Origin: Fimbriimonadales bacterium
GTDB lineage: Bacteria; Armatimonadota; Fimbriimonadia; Fimbriimonadales; GBS-DC
Assembly (NCBI GenBank): GCA_025998675.1
Contig: AP024673.1
Coordinates: 1,267,221 to 1,331,220, forward strand
Length of the DNA: 64,000 nt
Reading direction: 5' to 3'
The notes beneath the pieces are model-generated. The model was given only the letters and a program-made list of their open reading frames with translations, had not been told where the DNA came from and made no database searches. Positions 24,751-32,890 of the stretch are shown piece after piece; positions within the stretch are counted from its first letter, which is position 1; each line of letters begins with the position of its first letter. A program made the position numbers and the translations under genes.

Positions 24751-25496
24751 GGTTTAACTCCTGTATGAACGCACACCACGCCGAAAGTCAGGTCGCGGTA
24801 GCACACATGGGTGAACCCCGCCTGTTGCATATATTCGGCGATAGTGGCTCGGTCTTCATAGTGCTGAATGGACATCGGCAGGTAGAGGTAGGCGTCCGCC
24901 TGGCTGAGCCGCTTGCCGATGCGCGGCAGGATGTGCAGCGCGTAGAGGTCGTACAGCCAGCGCATGGGCGCGCGTGTGGGGCGCGTCAGCTCCAGAATGG
25001 CGACTTTGCCGCCGGGCTTGAGTACGCGGTGGATTTCGCGGAAGGCGGCGGGCTTGTCGATGAGGTTGCGCAGCCCGAACGCCATCGTCGCCGCGTCGAA
25101 CTGGTCGGGCGCGAAGGGCAGCTGCAGCGCGTCGGCGTGCAGCCATGTGGTGTGGTTCAGCCCGCGACGGCGCGCTTTGTCGCGTCCCATGCGCAGCATC
25201 GGCTCGCAGAAATCGAGCGCGACCACCTCGCCCGCGGGTCCCAGATGGCGCGCGAGTTCAATCGCCAGATCGCCCGTGCCCGTGCAGAGGTCCAGCACGC
25301 GCGAGTCGGGCGACAGGCGCAGCATGTGGACGACTCTGCGCCGCCAGTAGTGGTGCAGCTGCAGGCTCAGGACGCCGTTCAGCAGGTCGTAGCGCGGCGC
25401 GACCCGCCCGAACATCTCGCGCACATAGGCGCGACGCGCCATGTCCTGCCGCGCCCACACAGGCGGCTCCGTCTGCCGATTTGTGCAGGTTTTCAC
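24747..25496 (-). CDS. ubiE: UbiE/MenG quinone C-methyltransferase
   Basis: This SAM methyltransferase finishes menaquinone (or ubiquinone) synthesis. The 249-residue protein has VLDLCTGTGDLA, FGLRNLIDKPAAFREIHRVL and KPGGKVAILEL. The GTG start (25494-25496) is preceded by a TATACT box ending 10 bases away (25507-25512, minus strand), so it is probably leaderless. It heads the operon with the polyprenyl synthase and HAD genes. Confidence 0.93.
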   Translation of the reverse strand: MKTCTNRQTEPPVWARQDMARRAYVREMFGRVAPRYDLLNGVLSLQLHHYWRRRVVHMLRLSPDSRVLDLCTGTGDLAIELARHLGPAGEVVALDFCEPMLRMGRDKARRRGLNHTTWLHADALQLPFAPDQFDAATMAFGLRNLIDKPAAFREIHRVLKPGGKVAILELTRPTRAPMRWLYDLYALHILPRIGKRLSQADAYLYLPMSIQHYEDRATIAEYMQQAGFTHVCYRDLTFGVVCVHTGVKP

Positions 25497-25547
25497 AGTC
25501 TACACAAGTATACCCGCTCTCAGGCGACGCGGTTCCTGCGGCAACGC

Positions 25548-25724
25548 TTATACCAACTGCGCAGTCAAAGTTCGTTAGTTGCCTCGCACGCGCCTGCAGA
25601 GGTGTGCTGTTGCCTGCGCCCCGCTGCTATGGAGTGCTGAAGCGGGAGCTTCAGCATGCGGAAGCTCCGCTTCCGCACTCCATAAACCGCCGATTTACGA
25701 ACGATGACCCGCAGATTGGTATTA
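25548..25724. repeat. MITE-like family A element with core C
   Basis: The left end is TTATACCAACTGCGCAGTCA; the right end is the inverted TGACCCGCAGATTGGTATTA. Core C lies at 25630-25682. The last three bases (TTA, 25722-25724) are the stop codon of the methyltransferase gene read on the minus strand. TA dinucleotides at both ends fit a TA target duplication. Confidence 0.8.
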
Positions 25725-27365
25725 CAAATCCAGCGCGTTCTGCTCGTCGGCGGGTTGCGCCCGCGCCGCCTGCGCCACGCCCATCAACAGCGCCGCGCTG
25801 GGTATCGCAAACCCCTCGCCGCGCAGCAACTGCTCCACCGTGCGTATCTGCAGGCGGGGCAGCGCGATGTCCCCCAGCGGCGTCTTGTAATAGCCCGCCT
25901 GCTCCGCCTCCCGAAGCATCGGCTCCGTCGGCGGCTCCAGCGACACAAACAGCCCCAGCGTCGCCCCCTCGCGCTCCAGCACGCCCCGAAAATCGCGAAT
26001 GTCCTTCACCCCGACCCTGCCGCTCTTGACCTGGATCACCACCTTCTTGGGATGCTCGCGCGGGTTGTCGGTGAAATGGAGCATCCCGTCGATGCCCGTG
26101 TCCGCGCCCTTTTTCTGCTGGTAGGGGAAGGCGCGCGGAATCAGCCCAATCGCCCATCGCTGGAACTCGTCGCGGTCCTGCAGAGCGAGCGCGCGGGCGT
26201 CCTCCACGCTGGTCGGCTCGCCGATAACGCGATAGTCCACGCCCTCCTTGAGGTCGAACATATCGCTGAGGCGGTACTTGATGAGGGCGATGGCTAAGTG
26301 CGTGATGTCAATGCCAATCCAGCGGCGGTTCAGTTTATGCGCGGCGACGATGGCGGTGCCGCAGCCGCAGAACGGGTCTAACACCACCTCGCCCTCGTTG
26401 CTGGAGGCTTGGATGATGCGCTCCAGCAGGGCAAGCGGCTTCTGCGTGGGGTAGCCGAGACGTTCTTTCATCGAGGCGTGTAGGGGCGTAACATCAGTCC
26501 AGATATTCGTGATGATACTACCTTTGCGCTCATTCAGATACCGCTTCAGCGCAGGACGCTTAGTGTAATCTGGAGTACCATCGGGCGTGCGCGGATACCA
26601 GATGCGTCCTTCGTCATGCAGTTTTTGCATCGTTTCACGCGAATACGCCCAACCGTTGGGGTGGGGTTTGTAGCCCATCCATTCGTACATCAGGTTAGGA
26701 CGAGGATTCGGGCTGCGCATATCTGACAGCCTGTATGGTCCGCGTCCATCGTTATCGTCGTAGCGGTAGTTTTTGCGCAAATATTCGGGGTCATAGTCTC
26801 CGAAGAGAGGGAAAAAGCTTGTTCTGTCGGATTTTCCATAGAATAATAGAATATCGGCAACATTAGGAAACTTGTATCGTGCGTCGCTGTGTGCGCTCTG
26901 TCGCTTCCACACAATCTCATTCCGAAAGTTCTTCGCCCCGAAAATCACATCCAGCATCACCTTCAAATAATGACTCGCCGTCGGGTCGCAGTGCAGATAC
27001 AAACTCCCCGTCGGCTTCAGCGCGCGATGCAACTCCACCAAGCGCGGCGCCATCATCACGAGGTACGCCGTGAGGTCGTTGCGCCCCAGGGTGCGCACGA
27101 AGCCCTGCATCAGCTCCGCCAGCGCGGGCAGCGGGCAGGTCTCGCAGAACTCGATGTAGGCGCGTTCGCTCCACTGCCAGGTGTCGGTGAAGGCTTTGAT
27201 TTGTCCCTGTGCGGGTTCGCCCGACTGCTCGCGGAACAGCACATTGTAGTCGCGCTGGCTGTTGAACGGCGGGTCGAGGTATACGAGGTCGACGCTTGCG
27301 TCGCCGATGTGCTGGCGCATCACCTTCAGGTTGTCGCCGTAGTAGAGCGTGTTCCCTGCGCGCAT
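25722..27365 (-). CDS. Beta-class DNA methyltransferase fused to Mrr-type nuclease, copy 1
   Basis: The 547-residue protein carries methyltransferase motif IV (DPPF, 31-34) before motif I (DPFCGCGTA, 330-338), the beta-class order of N6-adenine or N4-cytosine enzymes. The region between (about 156-300) is the target-recognition part. Residues 420-530 form an Mrr-like nuclease domain with Asp426 and Gln-Val-Lys (445-447). One chain may modify and cut, or sense modified DNA. A TACAAT (27376-27381, minus strand) ends 10 bases before the ATG. The stop codon lies in the family A end. It is tandem to copy 2. Confidence 0.9.
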   Translation of the reverse strand: MRAGNTLYYGDNLKVMRQHIGDASVDLVYLDPPFNSQRDYNVLFREQSGEPAQGQIKAFTDTWQWSERAYIEFCETCPLPALAELMQGFVRTLGRNDLTAYLVMMAPRLVELHRALKPTGSLYLHCDPTASHYLKVMLDVIFGAKNFRNEIVWKRQSAHSDARYKFPNVADILLFYGKSDRTSFFPLFGDYDPEYLRKNYRYDDNDGRGPYRLSDMRSPNPRPNLMYEWMGYKPHPNGWAYSRETMQKLHDEGRIWYPRTPDGTPDYTKRPALKRYLNERKGSIITNIWTDVTPLHASMKERLGYPTQKPLALLERIIQASSNEGEVVLDPFCGCGTAIVAAHKLNRRWIGIDITHLAIALIKYRLSDMFDLKEGVDYRVIGEPTSVEDARALALQDRDEFQRWAIGLIPRAFPYQQKKGADTGIDGMLHFTDNPREHPKKVVIQVKSGRVGVKDIRDFRGVLEREGATLGLFVSLEPPTEPMLREAEQAGYYKTPLGDIALPRLQIRTVEQLLRGEGFAIPSAALLMGVAQAARAQPADEQNALDL

Positions 27366-27454
27366 GGCAGTGGGGATTGTACCTGACGGCTTCTCGTGCG
27401 ACGAGGCGTCGTTTGTTTGGAGTGCGGAAGCGGGGCTTCAGCACTCCCCAATTT

Positions 27455-27784
27455 GCCCTCACCCCCAGCCCCTCTCCCGCACGGCGGGCGAGGGGAGCCA
27501 CACGCGTTTTGCCCTCACCCCCAGCCCCTCTCCCGCACGGCGGGCGAGGGGAGCCACGCGCGTTTTACCCTCACCCCCAGCCCCTCTCCCGCACGGCGGG
27601 CGAGGGGAGCCACGCGCGTTTTGCCCTCACCCCCAGCCCCTCTCCCGCACGGCGGGCGAGGGGAATCGTGTGTGCGGCGCGCGATGCGCATCCCCCTCTC
27701 CCGAAGGTTCGGGAGAGGGGGACACAGGAGGTGAGGGCTGCATGCGGCGCTAATTTACGAACGATGACCCGCAGATTGGTATTA
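27455..27784. repeat. Four 56-bp REP-like units plus family A right end
   Basis: GCCCTCACCCCCAGCCCCTC units start at 27455, 27511, 27567 and 27623 (the third begins ACCCTC). Each contains a C/G-rich hairpin (CCCCTCTCCCG...CGGGCGAGGGG). A further CCCCCTCTCCCGAAGG hairpin follows at about 27690-27720, then a family A right end (27753-27784). It lies between the two methyltransferase genes and continues the promoter region of copy 1. Confidence 0.85.
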
Positions 27785-29458
27785 CAAATCCAGCGCGTTC
27801 TGCTCGTCGGCGGGTTGCGCCCGCGCCGCCTGCGCCACGCCCATCAACAGCGCCGCGCTGGGTATCGCAAACCCCTCGCCGCGCAGCAACTGCTCCACCG
27901 TGCGTATCTGCAGGCGGGGCAGCGCGATGTCCCCCAGCGGCGTCTTGTAATAGCCCGCCTGCTCCGCCTCCCGAAGCATCGGCTCCGTCGGCGGCTCCAG
28001 CGACACAAACAGCCCCAGCGTCGCCCCCTCGCGCTCCAGCACGCCCCGAAAATCGCGAATGTCCTTCACCCCGACCCTGCCGCTCTTGACCTGGATCACC
28101 ACCTTCTTGGGATGCTCGCGCGGGTTGTCGGTGAAATGGAGCATCCCGTCGATGCCCGTGTCCGCGCCCTTTTTCTGCTGGTAGGGGAAGGCGCGCGGAA
28201 TCAGCCCAATCGCCCATCGCTGGAACTCGTCGCGGTCCTGCAGAGCGAGCGCGCGGGCGTCCTCCACGCTGGTCGGCTCGCCGATAACGCGATAGTCCAC
28301 GCCCTCCTTGAGGTCGAACATATCGCTGAGGCGGTACTTGATGAGCGCAATCGCCAGATGGGTGATGTCGATGCCGATCCAGCGACGGTTGAGCTTCTGC
28401 GCGGCGACAATAGCAGTGCCGCAGCCGCAGAAAGGGTCCAGCACCACATCGCCCTCGTTGCTGGAGGCGTGAATGATGCGCTCCAGCAGGGCAAGCGGCT
28501 TCTGCGTCGGGTAGCCGAGACGCTCGCGGGCATGCGCGCCGATAGGCTGAATATCCGTGATGACATCCTGAATCGGGTTGCCCGCGCTCATCTCCAGATA
28601 GCGTTTATACTGTGGCACGCGCCCTTTCTTGGGCCAGACGATGTAGCCTGCGGCTTCGAGGGCGTCCAGTTTCTCCTGCACGCTCATCTGCTGGGCGCGC
28701 TCCCTGCCCACCACCTGCTCCACCAGCGGCTGGGGCACTGCCCAGTGCCGACCCACCTGCGTCGGGTCTACCCCCTTCCACGGCATGCCTGAGTCGCCTT
28801 TCGTCGTACCCGCGCCAGTCAGAGTCACCAGGCGATACCTACCGCGCTCGTCCTGAAAGCGATAGAATTTCTCTATGTAGTCGGGGTCGAGTGCCTCATA
28901 GACGCGGTTCCATGTGTAGTCGGGCGTTTTAGAGTAGAACAGCAGCACATCGTGGATAGGTCCCCAGCGTTTTGCGCCGCCGTGCGCGCCCGTCCGCTTC
29001 CACACAATCTCGTTTCGAAAGTTGCGCGCGCCGAAAATCACATCGAGCATCACCTTCAGGTAATGGCTCGCCGTCGGGTCGCAGTGCAGGTACAGGCTGC
29101 CTGTCGGCTTCAGCACGCGATGCAGTTCCACCAATCGCGGCGCCATCATCACGAGGTACGCCGTGAGGTCGTTGCGCCCCAGGGTGCGCACGAAGCCCTG
29201 CATCAGCTCCGCCAGCGCGGGCAGCGGGCAGGTCTCGCAGAACTCGATGTAGGCGCGTTCGCTCCACTGCCAGGTGTCGGTGAAGGCTTTGATTTGTCCC
29301 TGTGCGGGTTCGCCCGACTGCTCGCGGAACAGCACATTGTAGTCGCGCTGGCTGTTGAACGGCGGGTCGAGGTATACGAGGTCGACGCTTGCGTCGCCGA
29401 TGTGCTGGCGCATCACCTTCAGGTTGTCGCCGTAGTAGAGCGTGTTCCCTGCGCGCAT
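27782..29458 (-). CDS. Beta-class DNA methyltransferase fused to Mrr-type nuclease, copy 2
   Basis: The 558-residue paralogue has the same order: DPPF, a variable centre, DPFCGCGTA, then an Mrr-like domain. The first 140 or so and the last 200 or so residues are practically identical to copy 1, but residues about 156-311 differ completely (for example TGAHGGAKRWGPIHDVLLFY) and are 11 residues longer. It probably recognises a different site. Promoter TACAAT and the ATG context are identical to copy 1. The stop codon again falls in a family A end. Confidence 0.9.
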   Translation of the reverse strand: MRAGNTLYYGDNLKVMRQHIGDASVDLVYLDPPFNSQRDYNVLFREQSGEPAQGQIKAFTDTWQWSERAYIEFCETCPLPALAELMQGFVRTLGRNDLTAYLVMMAPRLVELHRVLKPTGSLYLHCDPTASHYLKVMLDVIFGARNFRNEIVWKRTGAHGGAKRWGPIHDVLLFYSKTPDYTWNRVYEALDPDYIEKFYRFQDERGRYRLVTLTGAGTTKGDSGMPWKGVDPTQVGRHWAVPQPLVEQVVGRERAQQMSVQEKLDALEAAGYIVWPKKGRVPQYKRYLEMSAGNPIQDVITDIQPIGAHARERLGYPTQKPLALLERIIHASSNEGDVVLDPFCGCGTAIVAAQKLNRRWIGIDITHLAIALIKYRLSDMFDLKEGVDYRVIGEPTSVEDARALALQDRDEFQRWAIGLIPRAFPYQQKKGADTGIDGMLHFTDNPREHPKKVVIQVKSGRVGVKDIRDFRGVLEREGATLGLFVSLEPPTEPMLREAEQAGYYKTPLGDIALPRLQIRTVEQLLRGEGFAIPSAALLMGVAQAARAQPADEQNALDL

Positions 29459-29547
29459 GGCAGTGGGGATTGTACCTGACGGCTTCTCGTGCGACGAGGC
29501 GTCGTTTGTTTGGAGTGCGGAAGCGGGGCTTCAGCACTCCCCAATTT

Positions 29548-29877
29548 GCCCTCACCCCCAGCCCCTCTCCCGCACGGCGGGCGAGGGGAGCCACACGCGT
29601 TTTGCCCTCACCCCCAGCCCCTCTCCCGCACGGCGGGCGAGGGGAGCCACGCGCGTTTTACCCTCACCCCCAGCCCCTCTCCCGCACGGCGGGCGAGGGG
29701 AGCCACGCGCGTTTTGCCCTCACCCCCAGCCCCTCTCCCGCACGGCGGGCGAGGGGAATCGTGTGTGCGGCGCGCGATGCGCATCCCCCTCTCCCGAAGG
29801 TTCGGGAGAGGGGGACACAGGAGGTGAGGGCTGCATGCGGCGCTAATTTACGAACGATGACCCGCAGATTGGTATAA
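29548..29877. repeat. Second copy of the four 56-bp units plus family A right end
   Basis: Base-for-base repeat of 27455-27784 at an offset of 2093, ending in TTGGTATAAT. The terminal TTGGTATAAT also forms a -10-like TATAAT pointing right. The remaining sequence to 30047 holds only the leader of the PEP-CTERM gene, with a small TCCC/GGGA hairpin just before its AGGAGG. Confidence 0.85.
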
Positions 29878-30047
29878 TGCACAGCGGAGTTCGTCAATTG
29901 TCCTCGCCTGCAAGTTCCCCCCGATTGTCGCCCGCCGCAGCCCGCAAATTTGCCTGAATCGTTCCCCTATGCGCGTCGCTTAACCACCCATTAACATCGC
30001 GTGGGGTTCACTACAGGCGTCCCGATAGGGACAGGAGGTTTTGAGAA

Positions 30048-30770
30048 ATGAGAGCTTCTTTGATTGCGCGCGCATGCGTCGCGCTGGGCGCTTTAGCTGT
30101 TACGCTCGGACTCACACAGGCGCAGCCTGTGCAACTGGCTTTCTGGGACTTCAACGATAGCAACGACACTGTTGATGGCGGCGTCAACGGCGGTACTATC
30201 TCGCTCATCGGCGGCGTCACAAACCCTGGCTACTTCGCAGGTTCTCCGATTGACCCGAACACCACAAACAACCGCGGCTACCAGACGACCACCTACCCTA
30301 ATCAGAACACGGGCAACCTCACGGCGGGCATCGTGTTCAACACGCCCACCACGGGCTACATCAACATCACGGTGCAGTTCGATGTGCGCTGGAGCAATAC
30401 CGCGTCCAAGTACCTGCGCTTCCAGTATACCTACGACGGTACTAACTGGATCGACGGACCGCAGCTGGTGGCAGGCGCAGGCGACCAGTGGTACTCGCAG
30501 GGACCCGGATCGGGCAGTCGCTTCTTTGTCGACTTCACGGGCGACACGATCGCCGACAACAACCCGAATTTCGCGTTCCGCATCCTGACGGAGTTTGGTC
30601 CGAGTGGTCAATACGAAGCAGCACGCTCCACAAGCTCCTACTCGCCCAATGGCACGCTGCGCTATGACCTCGTGGAGGTGCGCGGCACGGTCGTTCCTGA
30701 GCCGGCGAGCATGCTGGCGCTGGGCGCGGGTCTGGCGGGTCTGGTCGGTCTGCGCCGCCGCAAGCAGTAA
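30048..30770 (+). CDS. PEP-CTERM exported protein
   Basis: The 240-residue protein has a signal peptide cleaved near residue 25 and a beta-rich, Asn/Thr-rich body. Its C-terminal sorting tail is Val-Pro-Glu-Pro-Ala-Ser, a hydrophobic stretch and Arg-Arg-Arg-Lys. By family knowledge such tails are processed by an exosortase during export to the surface or extracellular matrix. AGGAGG lies 10 bases before the ATG. The function of the body is unknown. Confidence 0.88.
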   Translation: MRASLIARACVALGALAVTLGLTQAQPVQLAFWDFNDSNDTVDGGVNGGTISLIGGVTNPGYFAGSPIDPNTTNNRGYQTTTYPNQNTGNLTAGIVFNTPTTGYINITVQFDVRWSNTASKYLRFQYTYDGTNWIDGPQLVAGAGDQWYSQGPGSGSRFFVDFTGDTIADNNPNFAFRILTEFGPSGQYEAARSTSSYSPNGTLRYDLVEVRGTVVPEPASMLALGAGLAGLVGLRRRKQ

Positions 30771-30802
30771 GCGGCTGCCCTGTAGAACAGACGAGTCGTT
30801 TC

Positions 30803-30836
30803 ACGCAGGCTCCCTCGGCTTTGGGGGAGCCTGCGT
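30803..30836 (+). terminator. Terminator-like hairpin after the PEP-CTERM gene
   Basis: ACGCAGGCTCCC pairs perfectly with GGGAGCCTGCGT (12 bp, 10-base loop), followed by a short TA-rich stretch. Confidence 0.7.
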
Positions 30837-30844
30837 TATATTAA

Positions 30845-31112
30845 GTGCGCTGTCAGAGTTGTTATACCAATCTGCTGGTCATAGTTCATAAAACGGCGGT
30901 TTATGGAGTGCGGAAACGGAGCTTCCGCATGCTGAAGCTCCCGCTTCAGCACTCCATAGTCGCAGGGTGTGGGCAACAAGCACGCTTCTGCAGGTGTGTG
31001 CGAGGCAATTAACGAACTTTCTGCGGGCGGGGGGAGCCGTACAAGCGTTGCGAGAGACGCTATCCCCCTCTCCCAACCCTTTGGGAGAGGGGGACACAGG
31101 GGGTGAGGGAAA
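30845..31112. repeat. Composite family A element with core C and REP-like D
   Basis: A broken A left end (GTGCGCTGTCAGAGTT) is interrupted by a second complete A left end at 30862. Core C follows (about 30904-30957), then a degenerate A right end (TTAACGAACTTTCTGCG, about 31009) and a REP-like CCCCCTCTCCC hairpin (about 31063-31112). No gene is seen in this gap. Confidence 0.75.
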
Positions 31113-31115
31113 CTA

Positions 31116-32210
31116 CTACCGTTGCACGCGCTTGATGGTGCAGCCGAAGGCGCGCGTCTGCTGCACGGACGGCTGATTGCCCGCCAGCATCGCGTCCAGC
31201 GCGTTCTTGAGGTCGCGCTGGCTCACCCGCTGCGGGTTCTGGCTGTCGTCGATGCGCCCGTGATAGCGCAGCACGAAGTTCGAATCCAGCACGAACACTT
31301 CGGGCGTCACGCGCGCGTCGTACATGTCCGCCACGCGGTTGCCCTCGTCCTTCAGCACGGGGAAGGTGAAGCCCTTCTTCTGCGCGTGATCGGTCACCTC
31401 CGACGCCGGCTCGGTGTTGTTGGAGTTAATGCCAAGGAACATCACGCCCCTGGCGCTGTATTCCTTCGCGAGGGTCGCCATGCGCTCGTCGTAGTCGAGC
31501 GAGACCGGGCAGCGCGTCGCGATGAACATAATCACGATGGCTTTCTTGTCCTTGATGTCGTAGAGGGTGACCTCTTTGGGCAGCCCTTCGTGCGGGTTCA
31601 TGTTGGGCAGGGTGAAGTTGGGCGCGCGCTTGCCGATTTCGGGCCTCTCGGCGGCTTGCGTGTTTGCCGCGCCGTACTGCGCGCTGGCGGTCGTGAAGTA
31701 CGCCAGCAGCTCGTCGGCATGGTTGCTCGTGCCCGCCCTCTCGAAGACGCGCTCAATCGTGCCGTCGGGCGCAATCACATAGGTCGTTCGGCTCGCGAAG
31801 CCCGCGCCTGTGCGCACCTGATAGGCGTCCGCGACCTTGCCGTCGGGGTCCGCCAGCACGATGTGCTTGAGGTTGTGCTGCTTCGCGAAGCTCGCCTGCG
31901 CCTCAGGCGCGTCCACGCTGACGCCGAACACAACAGCATGCTCGCTGAGCTTGTCGAAGTTGTCGCGGATGGCGCAGTTTTGCGCGGTGCAGCCCGGCGT
32001 GTTCGATTTCGGGTAGAACATCAGCACGACGCGCTTGCCTGCGTAGTCGCTCAGGCGGTAGGTGTTGCCGTCGCTGCCGACAAGCGTGAAGTCAGGGGCT
32101 TTTGAACCTTCTTTCAGAGGCGTCGCGGAGAACACCAGGCTCCACACGCCCCACAACAGAATCCCGATGGTGAACGGGATGACCCACCAGAAACGGTTGC
32201 GCTTCTGCAT
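31116..32210 (-). CDS. Membrane-anchored Bcp-type peroxiredoxin fused to a second redoxin domain
   Basis: A 364-residue protein. Residues 10-28 form a single membrane anchor. Residues 33-175 are a BCP/PrxQ peroxiredoxin ([15 protein letters not shown], with peroxidatic and possible resolving Cys). Residues 195-340 are an AhpC/TSA-like redoxin with a single active cysteine ([13 protein letters not shown]). It probably reduces peroxides on the outer face of the membrane. A GGGAGG site precedes the start and a TATACT lies further upstream. Confidence 0.88.
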   Translation of the reverse strand: MQKRNRFWWVIPFTIGILLWGVWSLVFSATPLKEGSKAPDFTLVGSDGNTYRLSDYAGKRVVLMFYPKSNTPGCTAQNCAIRDNFDKLSEHAVVFGVSVDAPEAQASFAKQHNLKHIVLADPDGKVADAYQVRTGAGFASRTTYVIAPDGTIERVFERAGTSNHADELLAYFTTASAQYGAANTQAAERPEIGKRAPNFTLPNMNPHEGLPKEVTLYDIKDKKAIVIMFIATRCPVSLDYDERMATLAKEYSARGVMFLGINSNNTEPASEVTDHAQKKGFTFPVLKDEGNRVADMYDARVTPEVFVLDSNFVLRYHGRIDDSQNPQRVSQRDLKNALDAMLAGNQPSVQQTRAFGCTIKRVQR

Positions 32211-32275
32211 AGTGTGTACCTCCCAGTATAGGATTAGACGCGCGGCGTTGCGCGTGGTTCAGAGTATACCCACTG

Positions 32276-32890
32276 TCAGCGTCGGGGGGCAAGTCGAGCG
32301 AGCGCGAGGCGCATCAGGGCTTGCTCATCGGCGTCAGGCTGCTCGGCAAGCACAGCGTTGAGCGCGGCGTGCGCCTCTTTACGGCTATAGCCCAGCTGCA
32401 CCAGTCCCTCCGCCAGCGCGTCGAGGTCAATCGCGCTGGCGCGCGTCGCCGCAGCGAGGCGTTCCACCTGCCGCTCGAAGGCGAACTGGGCGACCTTGTC
32501 AGCGAGTTCCAACGCGAGACGCTCCGCCAGTTTCGCCCCCACGCCGGGCAGCGACCGGAGGTAGCGCGTGTCCTTGCGGGCAATCGCGCGGGCGAGCGCG
32601 TCGGGGTCGCCTGCGCCCATCAGGTTCAGCGCAAGGCGCGGTCCCACCCCGCTCACGGTAATCAGCAGGTCGAACAGTCGGCGCTGGGCAGGCTCCAGAA
32701 AGCCGTACAGCAGAATGCCCTCGTCCTCGTGGAACAGCGTGCGGATGTGCAGCGTGAGCGGTTCGCCGAGCGGCGGGAGCTGCTGATTGAGGTTGGGCGG
32801 CAGGCGCACCTCGTAGCCGACGCCGCCCACCTCAATCAGCGCGAGGTTCTCCTCCACGCTCAGCAGCACGCCGCTCAGCCTGCCAATCAT
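32276..32890 (-). CDS. ruvA: Holliday junction branch-migration protein RuvA
   Basis: The 204-residue protein has the N-terminal OB fold (MIGRLSGVLLSVEENLALIEVGGVGYEV without gaps), two helix-hairpin-helix motifs (GVGPRLALN, PGVGAKLAERL) and the C-terminal RuvB-binding domain. It targets RuvB to Holliday junctions. The start follows the upstream TPR gene's stop with no spacer, so the two are co-translated. No ruvB or ruvC is in the window. Confidence 0.95.
   Translation of the reverse strand: MIGRLSGVLLSVEENLALIEVGGVGYEVRLPPNLNQQLPPLGEPLTLHIRTLFHEDEGILLYGFLEPAQRRLFDLLITVSGVGPRLALNLMGAGDPDALARAIARKDTRYLRSLPGVGAKLAERLALELADKVAQFAFERQVERLAAATRASAIDLDALAEGLVQLGYSRKEAHAALNAVLAEQPDADEQALMRLALARLAPRR

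Larger units (their letters stand above)
25548..29878. mobile_element. Putative composite element carrying two tandem methyltransferase-nuclease genes
   Basis: A family A left end (25548, TTATACCAACTGCGC) faces inverted right ends at about 25724, 27784 and 29878. The block therefore contains two 2.06-2.09 kb units, each a gene plus its upstream repeat array plus an A right end, bounded by inverted termini. No transposase is inside, so any movement would need a family A transposase elsewhere. This is inference from repeat geometry. Confidence 0.45.

Noticed and set aside
27455-27667. CRISPR array
   Set aside because: The 56-bp units are contiguous tandem copies without unique spacers, and no cas gene is present.
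27296-28792. Long plus-strand open frame across the methyltransferase genes
   Set aside because: It translates the repeat array and the antisense of copy 2; the low-complexity Pro/Arg product has no domain.
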